Shown: one piece after another, positions 1-6,283 of the stretch
Numbering within the stretch: position 1 is the stretch's first letter
How the letters are laid out: every line of letters starts with the position of its first letter
Assembly: GCA_029932715.1 (NCBI GenBank)
Contig: JAOZPO010000024.1
Location: 1-12,225 of the forward strand
Direction: 5' to 3'
Origin: Halobacteria archaeon
Lineage (GTDB): Archaea; Halobacteriota; Syntropharchaeia; Alkanophagales; Methanospirareceae
Length of the DNA: 12,225 nucleotides
Translations under genes and position numbers: made by a program
The notes under the pieces: generated by a model
The model's input: the letters and a program-made list of their open reading frames with translations, nothing else
Database searches by the model: none
What the model was told of the DNA's origin: nothing

Positions 1-66
1 CGAGTGCCCGGGCTCTTTGCTCACGACACTTTGGTCGCTATTGCCATCAACTTTTGGGGTGTATAA
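1..66 (+). CDS. Possible 3' end of an unidentified protein gene (partial)
   Basis: Reading frame 1 is open from the first base to a TAA at 64-66 and would encode 22 residues ending in LVAIAINFWGV. The hydrophobic, aromatic-rich tail looks like a real C-terminus, and it sits just before the tRNA on the same strand. The stretch is too short to assign a family, and a chance open frame of this length is quite possible. The gene body would lie outside the window. Confidence 0.35.
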   Translation, partial: RVPGLFAHDTLVAIAINFWGV

Positions 67-73
67 CCGACAG

Positions 74-108
74 AGTATATCTCGTTTTGTGCCTTTGGCA
101 GTATATCT
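74..108 (+). promoter_or_regulatory. Twin TATA-like boxes upstream of tRNA-Leu
   Basis: The 9-mer AGTATATCT occurs exactly twice, at 74-82 and 100-108. The second copy would place transcription start near 130, leaving a 5' leader of about 28 nt to be removed by RNase P before the mature tRNA at 158. Using the first copy would give a longer leader. This is an assignment from position and motif only. Confidence 0.35.
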
Positions 109-157
109 GAATAGCTGTCTCGAGAAGTATTGCGTGAAGTTGCGTGTGGGAAAAAAA

Positions 158-241
158 GCGGGGGTTGCTGAGCTGGGAAAAGGCGCAGGGCTTAGGACCC
201 TGTCTCGTAGGAGTCCGCGTGTTCGAATCACGCCCCCCGCA
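158..241 (+). tRNA. tRNA-Leu (anticodon UAG)
   Basis: A complete class II cloverleaf can be drawn by hand. The acceptor stem GCGGGGG (158-164) pairs with CCCCCGC (234-240), with A241 as discriminator. The D stem is GCT (167-169) with GGC (182-184). The anticodon stem CAGGG (186-190) pairs with CCCTG (198-202) around the loop CTTAGGA, giving anticodon UAG at 193-195. The long variable arm has a CTC/GAG stem (204-206/211-213), and the T stem GCGTG/CACGC encloses TTCGAAT (222-228). The long variable arm and anticodon fit leucine, reading CUA and probably other CUN codons. There is no intron, and the 3' CCA is not encoded. Confidence 0.96.
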
Positions 242-300
242 TCAGAATTTATTTAAAACACGTCTATAAACGTTAAAGGCAGAGATATTGAGCCTGATTG

Positions 301-432
301 ATGTGCGAGGCGGTTGACACTGCAGTATGGTGCCATGTCCGTGGGAATAAACGCAGAAAGAAGACGCACCAAGGACATCTCAAAAAGAAAAATCTGATTG
401 AATTCGCCGAATCAGCTAAAGCAGAGATTTAA
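301..432 (+). CDS. Candidate 43-residue basic small protein, unknown
   Basis: An ATG at 301 opens a 43-codon frame ending in TAA at 430-432. The product starts MCEAVDTAVWCHVRG, continues with a Lys/Arg/His-rich stretch (about residues 16-30, including NKRRKKTHQ), and ends in a short acidic helix-like tail. The in-frame TGA at 295-297 fixes the upstream limit, leaving only TTG 298 or ATG 301 as start. No Shine-Dalgarno site is evident, but TCTATAAACG (about 263-272) lies about 30 nt upstream, where a TATA box for a near-leaderless transcript would be expected. I do not recognise the family. It could be a small nucleic-acid-binding protein or a chance frame. Confidence 0.3.
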   Translation: MCEAVDTAVWCHVRGNKRRKKTHQGHLKKKNLIEFAESAKAEI

Positions 433-491
433 AAACGACAACGAAGAGCGGGTAATCATAAATTAGATGTAGTTATTCATTCGTAAAACTC

Positions 492-1478
492 CTACAACCA
501 CTGCTCTATACTCCCTTGTTTTACTTTTAGCATTGAAATCCGTTCCAATGCTTTGCTCACACGCTCTTCCGCGAAACCATGCTCCTCACACAGTAACTCT
601 TTTACTTTCGCATCATCAGGTGCAACCCATTTTAGCTCGTAAGATTCCGTCACTTCTGGATGTAAGAATATATCACGAACGAGTTCGTAATCTTCGATAC
701 CTGCATCTACCTCTATTTTTGATTTAGCTATTAATTCCTCGATACTATGATACTTCTTAATGAGCTTTAACGCAGTTTTAGCGCCTACGCCCCTTATTCC
801 CTCGTTGAAATCTGTGCCTACCAGAATAGCGAGGTCTACAAGCTCTTCACGCGAAATCCCTCGCTTCTTCTCAAATTCATTTAAATCAATAACTTCGAGC
901 TTTGTATTCTTTCTTTGTGCACTGAGATTCCGTATCACTACGGGCGCGCCAAAGAGCAGTGAATCATAATCCTGGGAGCAAACGAACTCGGCGTCTCCTT
1001 CTATTACCATATATGCCGCCTGCGCTTCTCCTTCTGATAGTGCCTGTACATGAGGAATGCCCATATAGGTTAAAAGCTGCTTCGCTTCTTCTACTATCGT
1101 TGCGTCAATTCTTGTAGATGCTTTTGCATACTTAAGTGCTTCTTCCGGCACCTCCGCTTCTTCCCATCTCCTTCGCGCTTCCTCTCGCCGTTCCGATCTG
1201 TTTCTGATAACCCCTGCTTTTAAGTCAGACGGCTTACCATCAAAAACGAACACGAGCTTTATCCCCTTCTCCATTAAATTTGCTGTTCGGTATATCAGTC
1301 CGGAGAGGTGAGAAGTCGCTCTACCCGAAGAATCCGTCAGTGGTGTTCCATCTGGCTGGCGAATAATGGCTAAGAATTGGTAAAGCGTATTATAGGCATC
1401 AACTGCGACTGTTTTACCTGATAGCGCATTAAAAGTCGTTTTTACGGGCTCTAAAATGCCTCCAATACTCGTTCCCAT
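492..1478 (-). CDS. fen: Flap endonuclease 1 (FEN-1)
   Basis: This is a structure-specific 5' nuclease that removes 5' flaps during Okazaki-fragment maturation and base-excision repair. At 328 residues it has full family length. The start MGTSIGGIL gives the conserved Met-Gly N-terminus whose Gly becomes the amino end. The two-metal acidic ligands are visible: Asp27 (VAVDAYN), Asp80 (FVFDGKP), Glu149 and Glu151 (SEGEAQAA), Asp170 and Asp172 (SQDYDSL), and Asp223 (VGTDFNEGI). A helix-hairpin-helix follows (GIRGVGAKTALKLI, about 227-240). The last eight residues, QGSIEQWL, form a PCNA-binding PIP box. The gene is transcribed away from the ribosomal operon across a 121-nt divergent region. Confidence 0.97.
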   Translation of the reverse strand: MGTSIGGILEPVKTTFNALSGKTVAVDAYNTLYQFLAIIRQPDGTPLTDSSGRATSHLSGLIYRTANLMEKGIKLVFVFDGKPSDLKAGVIRNRSERREEARRRWEEAEVPEEALKYAKASTRIDATIVEEAKQLLTYMGIPHVQALSEGEAQAAYMVIEGDAEFVCSQDYDSLLFGAPVVIRNLSAQRKNTKLEVIDLNEFEKKRGISREELVDLAILVGTDFNEGIRGVGAKTALKLIKKYHSIEELIAKSKIEVDAGIEDYELVRDIFLHPEVTESYELKWVAPDDAKVKELLCEEHGFAEERVSKALERISMLKVKQGSIEQWL

Positions 1479-1499
1479 CTTTATTCTATATGCTAATCC

Positions 1500-1560
1500 C
1501 TTCCCTTAATAAAAAAGAGATAAAATAATATAAGCTAATATTCAAAATAGAAAGATAAAT
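1500..1560. promoter_or_regulatory. Divergent promoter region between fen and the uL11 operon
   Basis: This A/T-rich stretch carries TAAAATAATATAAG at 1521-1534, a plausible TATA element for the ribosomal operon with a start near 1555. On the other strand, a TTTTTTATTA-type element (about 1507-1516) would give a very short or absent leader for fen (start 1478). Assignments come from spacing and A/T content only. Confidence 0.5.
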
Positions 1561-1567
1561 AATCAAG

Positions 1568-1603
1568 ATGAGCGTAAGTAACGGAGAAGAAAGGGAGAAA
1601 TGA
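1568..1603 (+). CDS. Possible 11-codon leader ORF overlapping the uL11 start
   Basis: An ATG at 1568 begins MSVSNGEEREK and ends in a TGA at 1601-1603 that overlaps the uL11 ATG (1600-1602) as ATGA. The GGGAG just before the uL11 ATG is only 2 nt away, too close for ideal ribosome binding, so translational coupling from this leader is conceivable. The frame is very short and could be chance. Confidence 0.2.
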   Translation: MSVSNGEEREK

Positions 1604-2070
1604 GTGTCGTTGAGGTGCTGGTAGAAGGAGGAAAAGCGAGTCCGGGACCACCTCTGGGCCCCGCTCTGGGTCCGCTGGGGATAAATGTAAAAGAGGTAGT
1701 GGAGAGTATAAACGAGTTCACGAAGGGCTATGCCGGAATGGAAGTCCCGGTGAAGATAACAGTAGATAATAGTGGAAAGTTTGACATAACCGTGGGCTCA
1801 CCACCGACCAAGGCGTTGATAAAGAAGGCATTGGGTGTCGAGAAGGTAAAAACTGATACGGCAACTGATTATACCGGCAACATCTCTATGGGGCAGATAA
1901 AGGAGATAGCGCAGAGTAAGAAAGGAGATATGCTGGCAAATTCGTTAAAGAGCGCGGTTAAAGAGGTAATAGGCACTTGTGGTTCAATGCGACTGAGGAT
2001 AGAGGGCAAGGATGCGAAGGAGATGCAGCGTGAGATTGAAGAAGGGAAGTATGACGAGGTGATAGCGTAA
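1600..2070 (+). CDS. rpl11: Large subunit ribosomal protein uL11
   Basis: uL11 binds the GTPase-associated region of 23S rRNA at the base of the stalk. The 156-residue product has the classic N-terminal signature (VEVLVEGGKASPGPPLGPAL, residues 4-23) with the proline-rich linker and GxxLGPLGIN. The C-terminal rRNA-binding domain follows (about residues 70-140, with SVKEVIG-like and GTCGSMRL segments). The start at 1600 matches the usual archaeal N-terminus. It is the first gene of a uL11-uL1-uL10 operon; only 1 nt separates its stop from the uL1 start. Confidence 0.97.
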   Translation: MSVVEVLVEGGKASPGPPLGPALGPLGINVKEVVESINEFTKGYAGMEVPVKITVDNSGKFDITVGSPPTKALIKKALGVEKVKTDTATDYTGNISMGQIKEIAQSKKGDMLANSLKSAVKEVIGTCGSMRLRIEGKDAKEMQREIEEGKYDEVIA

Positions 2071-2071
2071 A

Positions 2072-2695
2072 ATGGAACCAGATGATATAGTTGAATCAGT
2101 AGAGAAGGTGTTGTGTGCACCGGAGCGCAAATTTGTTGAAAGTGTAGACCTATGTATAAATTTGAAGAACGTAGATTTGAAACAGCCGAAGAACAGGATA
2201 GATTTGGACGTTAATTTGCCAAACAGCTTTCGTGAGCTGCAGATAGGGGTATTTGCATCAGGTGAGATAGCGTTAAAGGCGAAAGAGGCAGGTGCCGGTG
2301 TGGTAGACCCCGATGAGCTGAAGAAGATGGATAAGAAGAGAGCAAGGATGCTGGTAAACAAGTATGATCTCTTTGCCGCAGACGTAGCTTTTATGGCGCT
2401 GGTAGGTAAAAGTTTGGGCACTATTCTGGGTCCACGGGGTAAAATGCCCACTCCCATTCCACCGGGTGCTGAGCCAGAACAGATATTATCACGGTTGAAG
2501 AGACTCGAGAAGATAAAGTCAAAGGTAGCGACTTTTTGGGTCTGTATAGGCCGTAAGGATATGTCGGCAAAAGATATAGCAGAGAACGCAGCAGCAGTAA
2601 TAAATGCGGTGGAATCGCATTTGGAGCGTGGAATACAAAATATCGGCTCTATATACATGAAAACAACTATGGGACCTTCAGTAAAAGTGGTATAA
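2072..2695 (+). CDS. rpl1: Large subunit ribosomal protein uL1
   Basis: uL1 forms the L1 stalk at the tRNA exit site. The 207-residue product has the two-domain architecture: the outer parts form domain I, and the middle (about 70-155) carries LAADVAFMALVG-type and TILGPRGKMPTPIPPG segments typical of archaeal uL1. The C-terminal part (KDMSAKDIAENAAAVINAVE) closes domain I. It starts 1 nt after the uL11 stop, so the two are probably translationally coupled. In Methanococcus, L1 is the known autogenous repressor of its own operon through a site early in its own coding sequence, so similar control here is plausible but not shown. Confidence 0.96.
   Translation: MEPDDIVESVEKVLCAPERKFVESVDLCINLKNVDLKQPKNRIDLDVNLPNSFRELQIGVFASGEIALKAKEAGAGVVDPDELKKMDKKRARMLVNKYDLFAADVAFMALVGKSLGTILGPRGKMPTPIPPGAEPEQILSRLKRLEKIKSKVATFWVCIGRKDMSAKDIAENAAAVINAVESHLERGIQNIGSIYMKTTMGPSVKVV
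2107..2121 (+). promoter_or_regulatory. Small hairpin early in uL1, possible autoregulatory site
   Basis: GGTG (2107-2110) and CACC (2118-2121) can form a 4-bp stem around TTGTGTG, starting 35 nt after the uL1 ATG. The position resembles the L1-binding site described in Methanococcus, about 30 nt into the L1 gene. A 4-bp stem is within chance, and I cannot compare it with the 23S L1-binding site here. Confidence 0.15.
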
Positions 2696-2700
2696 AGAGA

Positions 2701-3660
2701 ATGAAAAAGAGAGTAAAGAGAAATAGAGTATGGAAGAAGGAACAGGTTGAATATCTGAAAGAGCTGATTGGTTCCTATAATACCGTGGCTCTTGTTAAGA
2801 TAAGGGGAATAAGCACGAACCAACTTCAGCGGCTAAGGAAAGTGTTGCATGAGGACGTCCAGTTGCGTGTATCAAAGAACAGGTTAATTTCGCTTTCGTT
2901 GCGTGAAAGCGATATGCTTGAGCTGGCTGATCATGTGGACGACCAGATGGCGCTAACATTTACCAATCTGGACAGTTTTGAACTGTATAAAATAGCGGAA
3001 AGTGGTAAAATACAAGCACCGATAAAGGCAGGTGCAGTTGCGCCTCATGACATCATGCTTGACGAAGGACCTACCTCGCTCAAGCCAGGTCCAATAGTGG
3101 GTGAACTGCAGAATTTGGGCATACCCGCGGGGATAAAGGAAGGGAAGGTAGTGATTAAGAAGAGCACGGTAGCGGTGAATGCAGGTGAAAAAGTTTCGCC
3201 TGCATTTGCAGATCTATTAGCCAAGCTTGAGATATACCCCGTAAGGGTGGGCTTGGATTTGTCCGCGGTGTATGACCGCAAAGCTCAAGTCTTATTCACG
3301 CCTGATGTCCTTCATATAGTCCCTTCAGAGTACTTCGCTGATTTTAAAAGGGCTGCGAAAGCCGCTTTCTCGCTTGTCACACGCATAAAATACCGCTATC
3401 CGACTCGTTATACCATTTCTGATTCGCTGCGAGAAGCAGAAGGCAAATCAGTGGCTTTGGCTTTCAATCTTTGCTATCCTACACCCGTGACGATAAAACC
3501 GCTACTCCAAAAGGCACATATAGACGCAAGTAACCTGGCGATAAATACCTGCATATACGAACATGATACGCTACCGTATTTGCTAACAAAAGCGCATTCG
3601 CAGGCGCAAAGTTTAGCGGCATATCTGAAGCGCGGTACTAAAAGCAAAGAAATGCGTTGA
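2701..3660 (+). CDS. rpl10: Large subunit ribosomal protein uL10 (P0), lacking the acidic tail
   Basis: uL10 is the stalk base: its N-terminal domain binds 23S rRNA next to uL11, and its C-terminal helical spine carries uL12 dimers. The 319-residue product has the rRNA-binding domain (about 1-110, including LVKIRGISTNQLQRLRKVL and RVSKNRL) and the archaeal insertion domain (about 110-200, KAGAVAPHDI, GPTSLKPGPIVGEL, GIPAGIKEGKV). A long helical spine follows (about 215-310). It ends in LAAYLKRGTKSKEMR, without the charged hinge and the LGALF-like peptide that usually close archaeal uL10. I saw no acidic continuation in the other frames downstream. The gene lies 5 nt after uL1, and the usual next gene, uL12, is missing. 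Confidence 0.95.
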   Translation: MKKRVKRNRVWKKEQVEYLKELIGSYNTVALVKIRGISTNQLQRLRKVLHEDVQLRVSKNRLISLSLRESDMLELADHVDDQMALTFTNLDSFELYKIAESGKIQAPIKAGAVAPHDIMLDEGPTSLKPGPIVGELQNLGIPAGIKEGKVVIKKSTVAVNAGEKVSPAFADLLAKLEIYPVRVGLDLSAVYDRKAQVLFTPDVLHIVPSEYFADFKRAAKAAFSLVTRIKYRYPTRYTISDSLREAEGKSVALAFNLCYPTPVTIKPLLQKAHIDASNLAINTCIYEHDTLPYLLTKAHSQAQSLAAYLKRGTKSKEMR

Positions 3661-3832
3661 CAACGGGTACTATTTATTATCCTTCTTCAGGTTGAAACTT
3701 TTAGAGGCTTGTGCTGAATGTTGTGTCGAGAGTGGCTAAGGAAGGAGATACCAGGATATGTATTTATTTACAAGCGTCTTATTCTGGACACTTATATTAT
3801 GCTGTAACTGTCTATATATACCAGATGTTTCC
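3661..3832. other. Intergenic stretch after uL10, no gene supported
   Basis: There is no sign of the expected uL12 gene. An ATG at 3758 preceded by AAGGAGAT could start a 61-residue frame with a hydrophobic N-terminus (MYLFTSVLFWTLILCC), but that frame runs deep into the better-supported gene at 3871 and ends without family character. It is probably chance. Confidence 0.5.
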
Positions 3833-3857
3833 TGTATATCTATACGGGTAAGTATAG
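3833..3857 (+). promoter_or_regulatory. TATA-like box and perfect palindrome before the winged-helix gene at 3871
   Basis: GTATATCTATAC (3834-3845) is a TATA-like element about 30 nt before the ATG at 3871, fitting a leaderless transcript. Its right half is part of a perfect inverted repeat, CTATAC (3840-3845), GGGTAA, GTATAG (3852-3857). The palindrome overlaps the TATA box and ends 13 nt before the start codon, a natural place for a dimeric repressor to act. Confidence 0.45.
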
Positions 3858-3870
3858 GGAAAGATACGCT

Positions 3871-4158
3871 ATGGAGGAATACACAAAAATCGGAGCGATG
3901 GAAGAGAACCCACTTGTATGGACTGGATCGTCAAAAAGGCTAACGCCGAAATGGGATGTCTTTGATAAATTCTTAGAATTGCTGGCTGATTCGCAGTGGC
4001 ATTCATTAAGTGACGTTACAGTAGCGGTATCAATATCCGACATCACGCCGATTGTTCGTTTCTTTACTGAGCTTAACTTTATCAGTTACAGGAATGATAG
4101 AAGCGAAGTGAGAATAAATCCACTGGGTTCTATGTTTTTAGAACTGCCTCATGACTGA
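3871..4158 (+). CDS. Small winged-helix-like protein, probable DNA-binding regulator
   Basis: The 95-residue product has a central region (about residues 30-90) with the helix-helix-helix-wing pattern of winged-helix domains. WDVFDKFLELLADSQWHSLSD is the first helix and turn, VTVAVSISDITPIVRFFTELNF the second and recognition helices, and SYRNDRSEVRINPLGSMFL the beta wing. The family is not recognised with certainty; the role is inferred from this pattern. ATG 3871 suits a leaderless transcript, with ATG 3898 as the alternative. The gene converges on the next winged-helix gene with 4 nt between stop codons. Confidence 0.7.
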   Translation: MEEYTKIGAMEENPLVWTGSSKRLTPKWDVFDKFLELLADSQWHSLSDVTVAVSISDITPIVRFFTELNFISYRNDRSEVRINPLGSMFLELPHD

Positions 4159-4162
4159 ATGT

Positions 4163-4435
4163 TCACTGCAACATTCGTTCTATTTCAACTAATTTCTGCA
4201 TAATTTCCTTCCCTTTCTCTGTAAGCTGGTATTCCAGGTTCGATTTGCCAGCGGGTTTCTCTACTTCTTCTATAAAACCATGCTCCAGAAGGAAATCAAA
4301 ATATTTCTTGAAGTTCCTCCAATCCAGATACGCCTTCTGCATGATACGCGTTTTTTTAGCCACTCCACCCTCTTCGGTTATCCCCCTCAGCGTATCTAAA
4401 ATAATTTCCCAACGACTCCTTGCTTTTGTCCCCAT
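4163..4435 (-). CDS. Archaeal winged-helix transcriptional regulator
   Basis: The roughly 90-residue product reads as a single winged-helix domain. RSRWEIILDTLRGI is helix 1, AKKTRIMQKAYLDWRNFKKYFDFLLEHGFI is helices 2-3 (recognition helix around NFKKYFDFLL), and EEVEKPAGKSNLEYQLTEKG is the wing. A C-terminal helix (KEIMQKLVEIERMLQ) probably dimerises. This matches the archaeal family often called HTH_45 (COG3432-like). The ATG at 4435 is preferred because AGGTG lies 4 nt upstream; a GTG at 4441 would add two residues. No ligand-binding domain is present, so it probably acts as a small dimeric DNA binder. The target is unknown. Confidence 0.85.
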   Translation of the reverse strand: MGTKARSRWEIILDTLRGITEEGGVAKKTRIMQKAYLDWRNFKKYFDFLLEHGFIEEVEKPAGKSNLEYQLTEKGKEIMQKLVEIERMLQ

Positions 4436-4442
4436 CAGCACC

Positions 4443-4486
4443 TTACCTTCCCTACACGCTAACCCTATACCTATGTTACCTTCCCT
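4443..4486 (-). repeat. Exact 11-bp direct repeat in the leader of the winged-helix gene
   Basis: TTACCTTCCCT occurs at 4443-4453 and 4476-4486 (AGGGAAGGTAA on the minus strand), 33 bp apart, about three helical turns. Both copies lie between the likely TATA region (about 4521-4545) and the start at 4435. They could be operator half-sites or mRNA elements; the proximal copy overlaps the ribosome-binding region. Confidence 0.5.
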
Positions 4487-4853
4487 TGCAAAAGGTATGT
4501 GTAATAGTTAGGTGTGGGAGATGTATAAGTTTATTAATATTTAATAGTTTCGTTTTTTGTACATATTTTTGTATTGATACGCTCACTTCTGTTTCAAACA
4601 CTGCCATTTAAGTTACTTTCAGGAGGTGGTCATGAAAAAGCGATGGTAGAACGGAAGATTTAATAAAAGCAGTTAATTTGACAGCAGGTATTCGCCCTTT
4701 AACTCTCGCCCTGATACCATACAGTAAGCGCTAAATCCGCTGTGGCTTTATTGAGAAATCGCATGTTCTTTCGTGTTTCCCCTTGCCCCCTACGACTATG
4801 TCATATAGGCAATCCGCGCTTAGTCTTGCTTTCCGCGCGCATTACACAAGCAC
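4487..4853. other. Gene-poor spacer between the winged-helix gene and purA
   Basis: The left part (4505-4560) is A/T-rich and could hold promoters for either strand. AGGAGGTG (4621-4628) precedes ATG 4632 by 3 nt, an excellent ribosome-binding site, but the frame is only MKKRW before a TAG at 4647-4649. On the minus strand just after purA, two overlapping frames stay open for about 35 and 20 codons (segments reading CLYDIVVGGKGKHERTCDF and ATADLALTVWYQGES). They look like decayed coding sequence, but I cannot name a family. Confidence 0.4.
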
Positions 4854-5861
4854 TTAGTTAGCTCTCAAGTCCACAATCTCAGATACTTCAGGTCCCGTAG
4901 AGATCAACTTCACGGGAACTCGCGTGTCATGCTCAATCTTAGCCACAAACTCCTTTACTTCTTTACTCAACTCTTCGTACTCTCTTACACCCTTACATGA
5001 CGGGTCTAACCGATCCACACCGCTCAATGCTACCATTGTTGCACCGTTTATCATCGCGGAGTACGCAGCCATCCTACCGTCCCACACGCCTATACGCCTC
5101 TTACGCCTTGTAACAGTGCCAAACTCCTCAATATGCAACTCAGCCGCTTTCGTCTCGCTCATTTGCGTTTCAAAAGGGCCCTCACCCACTCGCGTGGGAA
5201 ATGACTTAAATACGACCACGACATCGTCTACTCTTGTGGGTCCTATGCCGACATCCGCAGCCATCTGCGATGCTGTCGTATCTTTAGACGTGACGAAAGG
5301 GTAAGAGCCGTATAACAAAGAAATGCCAAATCCTTGCGTACCTTCTATCAATACACCTTTTTCACTGTCCACCGCTTCGTTTAGCTCTTGTGGTACATCA
5401 GAAAGGAACTCCTGTAACTCTTCCACATCCTTCGCCTGTCTTGCCGTTCGCATAGCACGAGCTGCATTCGCAGGTCCGCATCCGGATCCTGTGGAGCCTA
5501 TCTTCCCCTTTAAATGTTTATCGCTCTTGTCCTCTTCTATATGCTCTTTTTCTATTATTCCGCATCTCCTGTCCACACCTACTCTACCCTTTAGCCCAAA
5601 GGAATCCACTTCCTGTTTGAGCACTTCTGGATTGATTAATACCCCCGCGCCAACCAGAAGTCTCGCGGACTCACATATAAACCCTGACGGCACCATCCGC
5701 AACGCATATTTCGCCCCTTCAACTACTACTGTGTGCCCTGCATTCGGCCCTACACCGCCCCTCGCAACAATTTCAGGCTCGTCATGCTTTGCAAGATATG
5801 CAATAATCTTGCCTTTGCCTTCATCACCAAAGAATCCTCCTACTACTATTGTTACTGGCAT
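4854..5861 (-). CDS. purA: Adenylosuccinate synthetase, short archaeal form
   Basis: It condenses IMP with aspartate using GTP to form adenylosuccinate, the first committed step to AMP. From ATG 5861 the product is 335 residues, typical of the short archaeal form. The P-loop [10 protein letters not shown] is at the N-terminus, followed by [14 protein letters not shown] with the catalytic His. Then come the IMP-binding [61 protein letters not shown] and ALSGVDRLD (guanine-specificity region). The open frame runs further up to 5915, but homologues begin [13 protein letters not shown], so 5861 is chosen; ATG 5867 adds two residues and fits a leaderless transcript. Confidence 0.95.
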   Translation of the reverse strand: MPVTIVVGGFFGDEGKGKIIAYLAKHDEPEIVARGGVGPNAGHTVVVEGAKYALRMVPSGFICESARLLVGAGVLINPEVLKQEVDSFGLKGRVGVDRRCGIIEKEHIEEDKSDKHLKGKIGSTGSGCGPANAARAMRTARQAKDVEELQEFLSDVPQELNEAVDSEKGVLIEGTQGFGISLLYGSYPFVTSKDTTASQMAADVGIGPTRVDDVVVVFKSFPTRVGEGPFETQMSETKAAELHIEEFGTVTRRKRRIGVWDGRMAAYSAMINGATMVALSGVDRLDPSCKGVREYEELSKEVKEFVAKIEHDTRVPVKLISTGPEVSEIVDLRAN

Positions 5862-5890
5862 GAACATCCAACTGTTGTGGTATAACAAAA

Positions 5891-5904
5891 ACTTTTTTAA
5901 TATG
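5891..5904. promoter_or_regulatory. Compact shared divergent promoter between purA and the 5926 gene
   Basis: ACTTTTTTAATATG is the only strong A/T core between the two divergent genes. Its centre lies about 28 nt from ATG 5926 on the plus strand and about 31 nt from ATG 5867 on the minus strand, right for archaeal TATA-to-start spacing on both sides. Both genes may be read from this single core as leaderless or nearly leaderless mRNAs and could compete for TBP/TFB. Confidence 0.5.
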
Positions 5905-5925
5905 ATGTATCGCATTACATTAGCT

Positions 5926-6279
5926 ATGGAAAGAAATGATATAATAGGCTATCAATTCGCAGAGCGGATAAAATCAGAGTTGATTATGGGTTCTAAGATG
6001 TTAGAGGTGGTAGAGCTGCTGAATGGTAGTGAATTAGAAGGTGCGAAGAAAACGATGAGTGCTTTTTTTGACCTTTTGGCTATTGATGTGGGAATGGCTT
6101 TGAAGGCAACGGGTGATAAAGAATTTGGAATGGTCAAAGAGGAGCTGGACGAGATAGAGCGTAAGATAGAAGAAGCGGATTATGCAGAGGCGCAAGCAAC
6201 CTTCGGAAGGGCGGTATCCCATACTACTACTGCTTGCGCGAGAACCATGACTGCATTGGTGGAACAAAGGCTGATTTGA
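5926..6279 (+). CDS. Small all-helical protein of unknown function
   Basis: The product is 117 residues from ATG 5926 ([10 protein letters not shown]); ATGs at 5902 and 5905 would add eight or seven residues. The frame stays open far upstream, but that part lies antisense to purA. The sequence is strongly helical and lacks any signal peptide or membrane segment. Segments such as [39 protein letters not shown] and a Thr/Ala-rich end ([16 protein letters not shown]) suggest a soluble helix bundle. I do not recognise the family. Its start is set by the promoter core shared with purA, and its stop is 4 nt from the convergent YjbQ gene. Confidence 0.75.
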   Translation: MERNDIIGYQFAERIKSELIMGSKMLEVVELLNGSELEGAKKTMSAFFDLLAIDVGMALKATGDKEFGMVKEELDEIERKIEEADYAEAQATFGRAVSHTTTACARTMTALVEQRLI

Positions 6280-6283
6280 TTAA

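Noticed and set aside
17..256. 79-codon plus-strand open frame
   Set aside because: It runs straight through the complete tRNA-Leu and has no family character.
290..400. C/D-box guide RNA in the spacer after tRNA-Leu
   Set aside because: A CTGA occurs near 393, but no proper RTGATGA C box or internal C'/D' pair is present.
1984..2823. Long 279-codon minus-strand frame
   Set aside because: It is antisense to uL1 and the start of uL10, both certain genes; its composition is that of a reverse-strand shadow.
3758..3943. 61-codon frame with a hydrophobic N-terminus and AAGGAGAT upstream
   Set aside because: It overlaps the better-supported winged-helix gene in another frame, and its second half has no protein-like pattern.
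5323..5901. Upstream extension of the 5926 gene
   Set aside because: This part of the open frame is antisense to purA and is low-complexity Ser/Pro-rich, as expected for a shadow; the real product begins near 5926.
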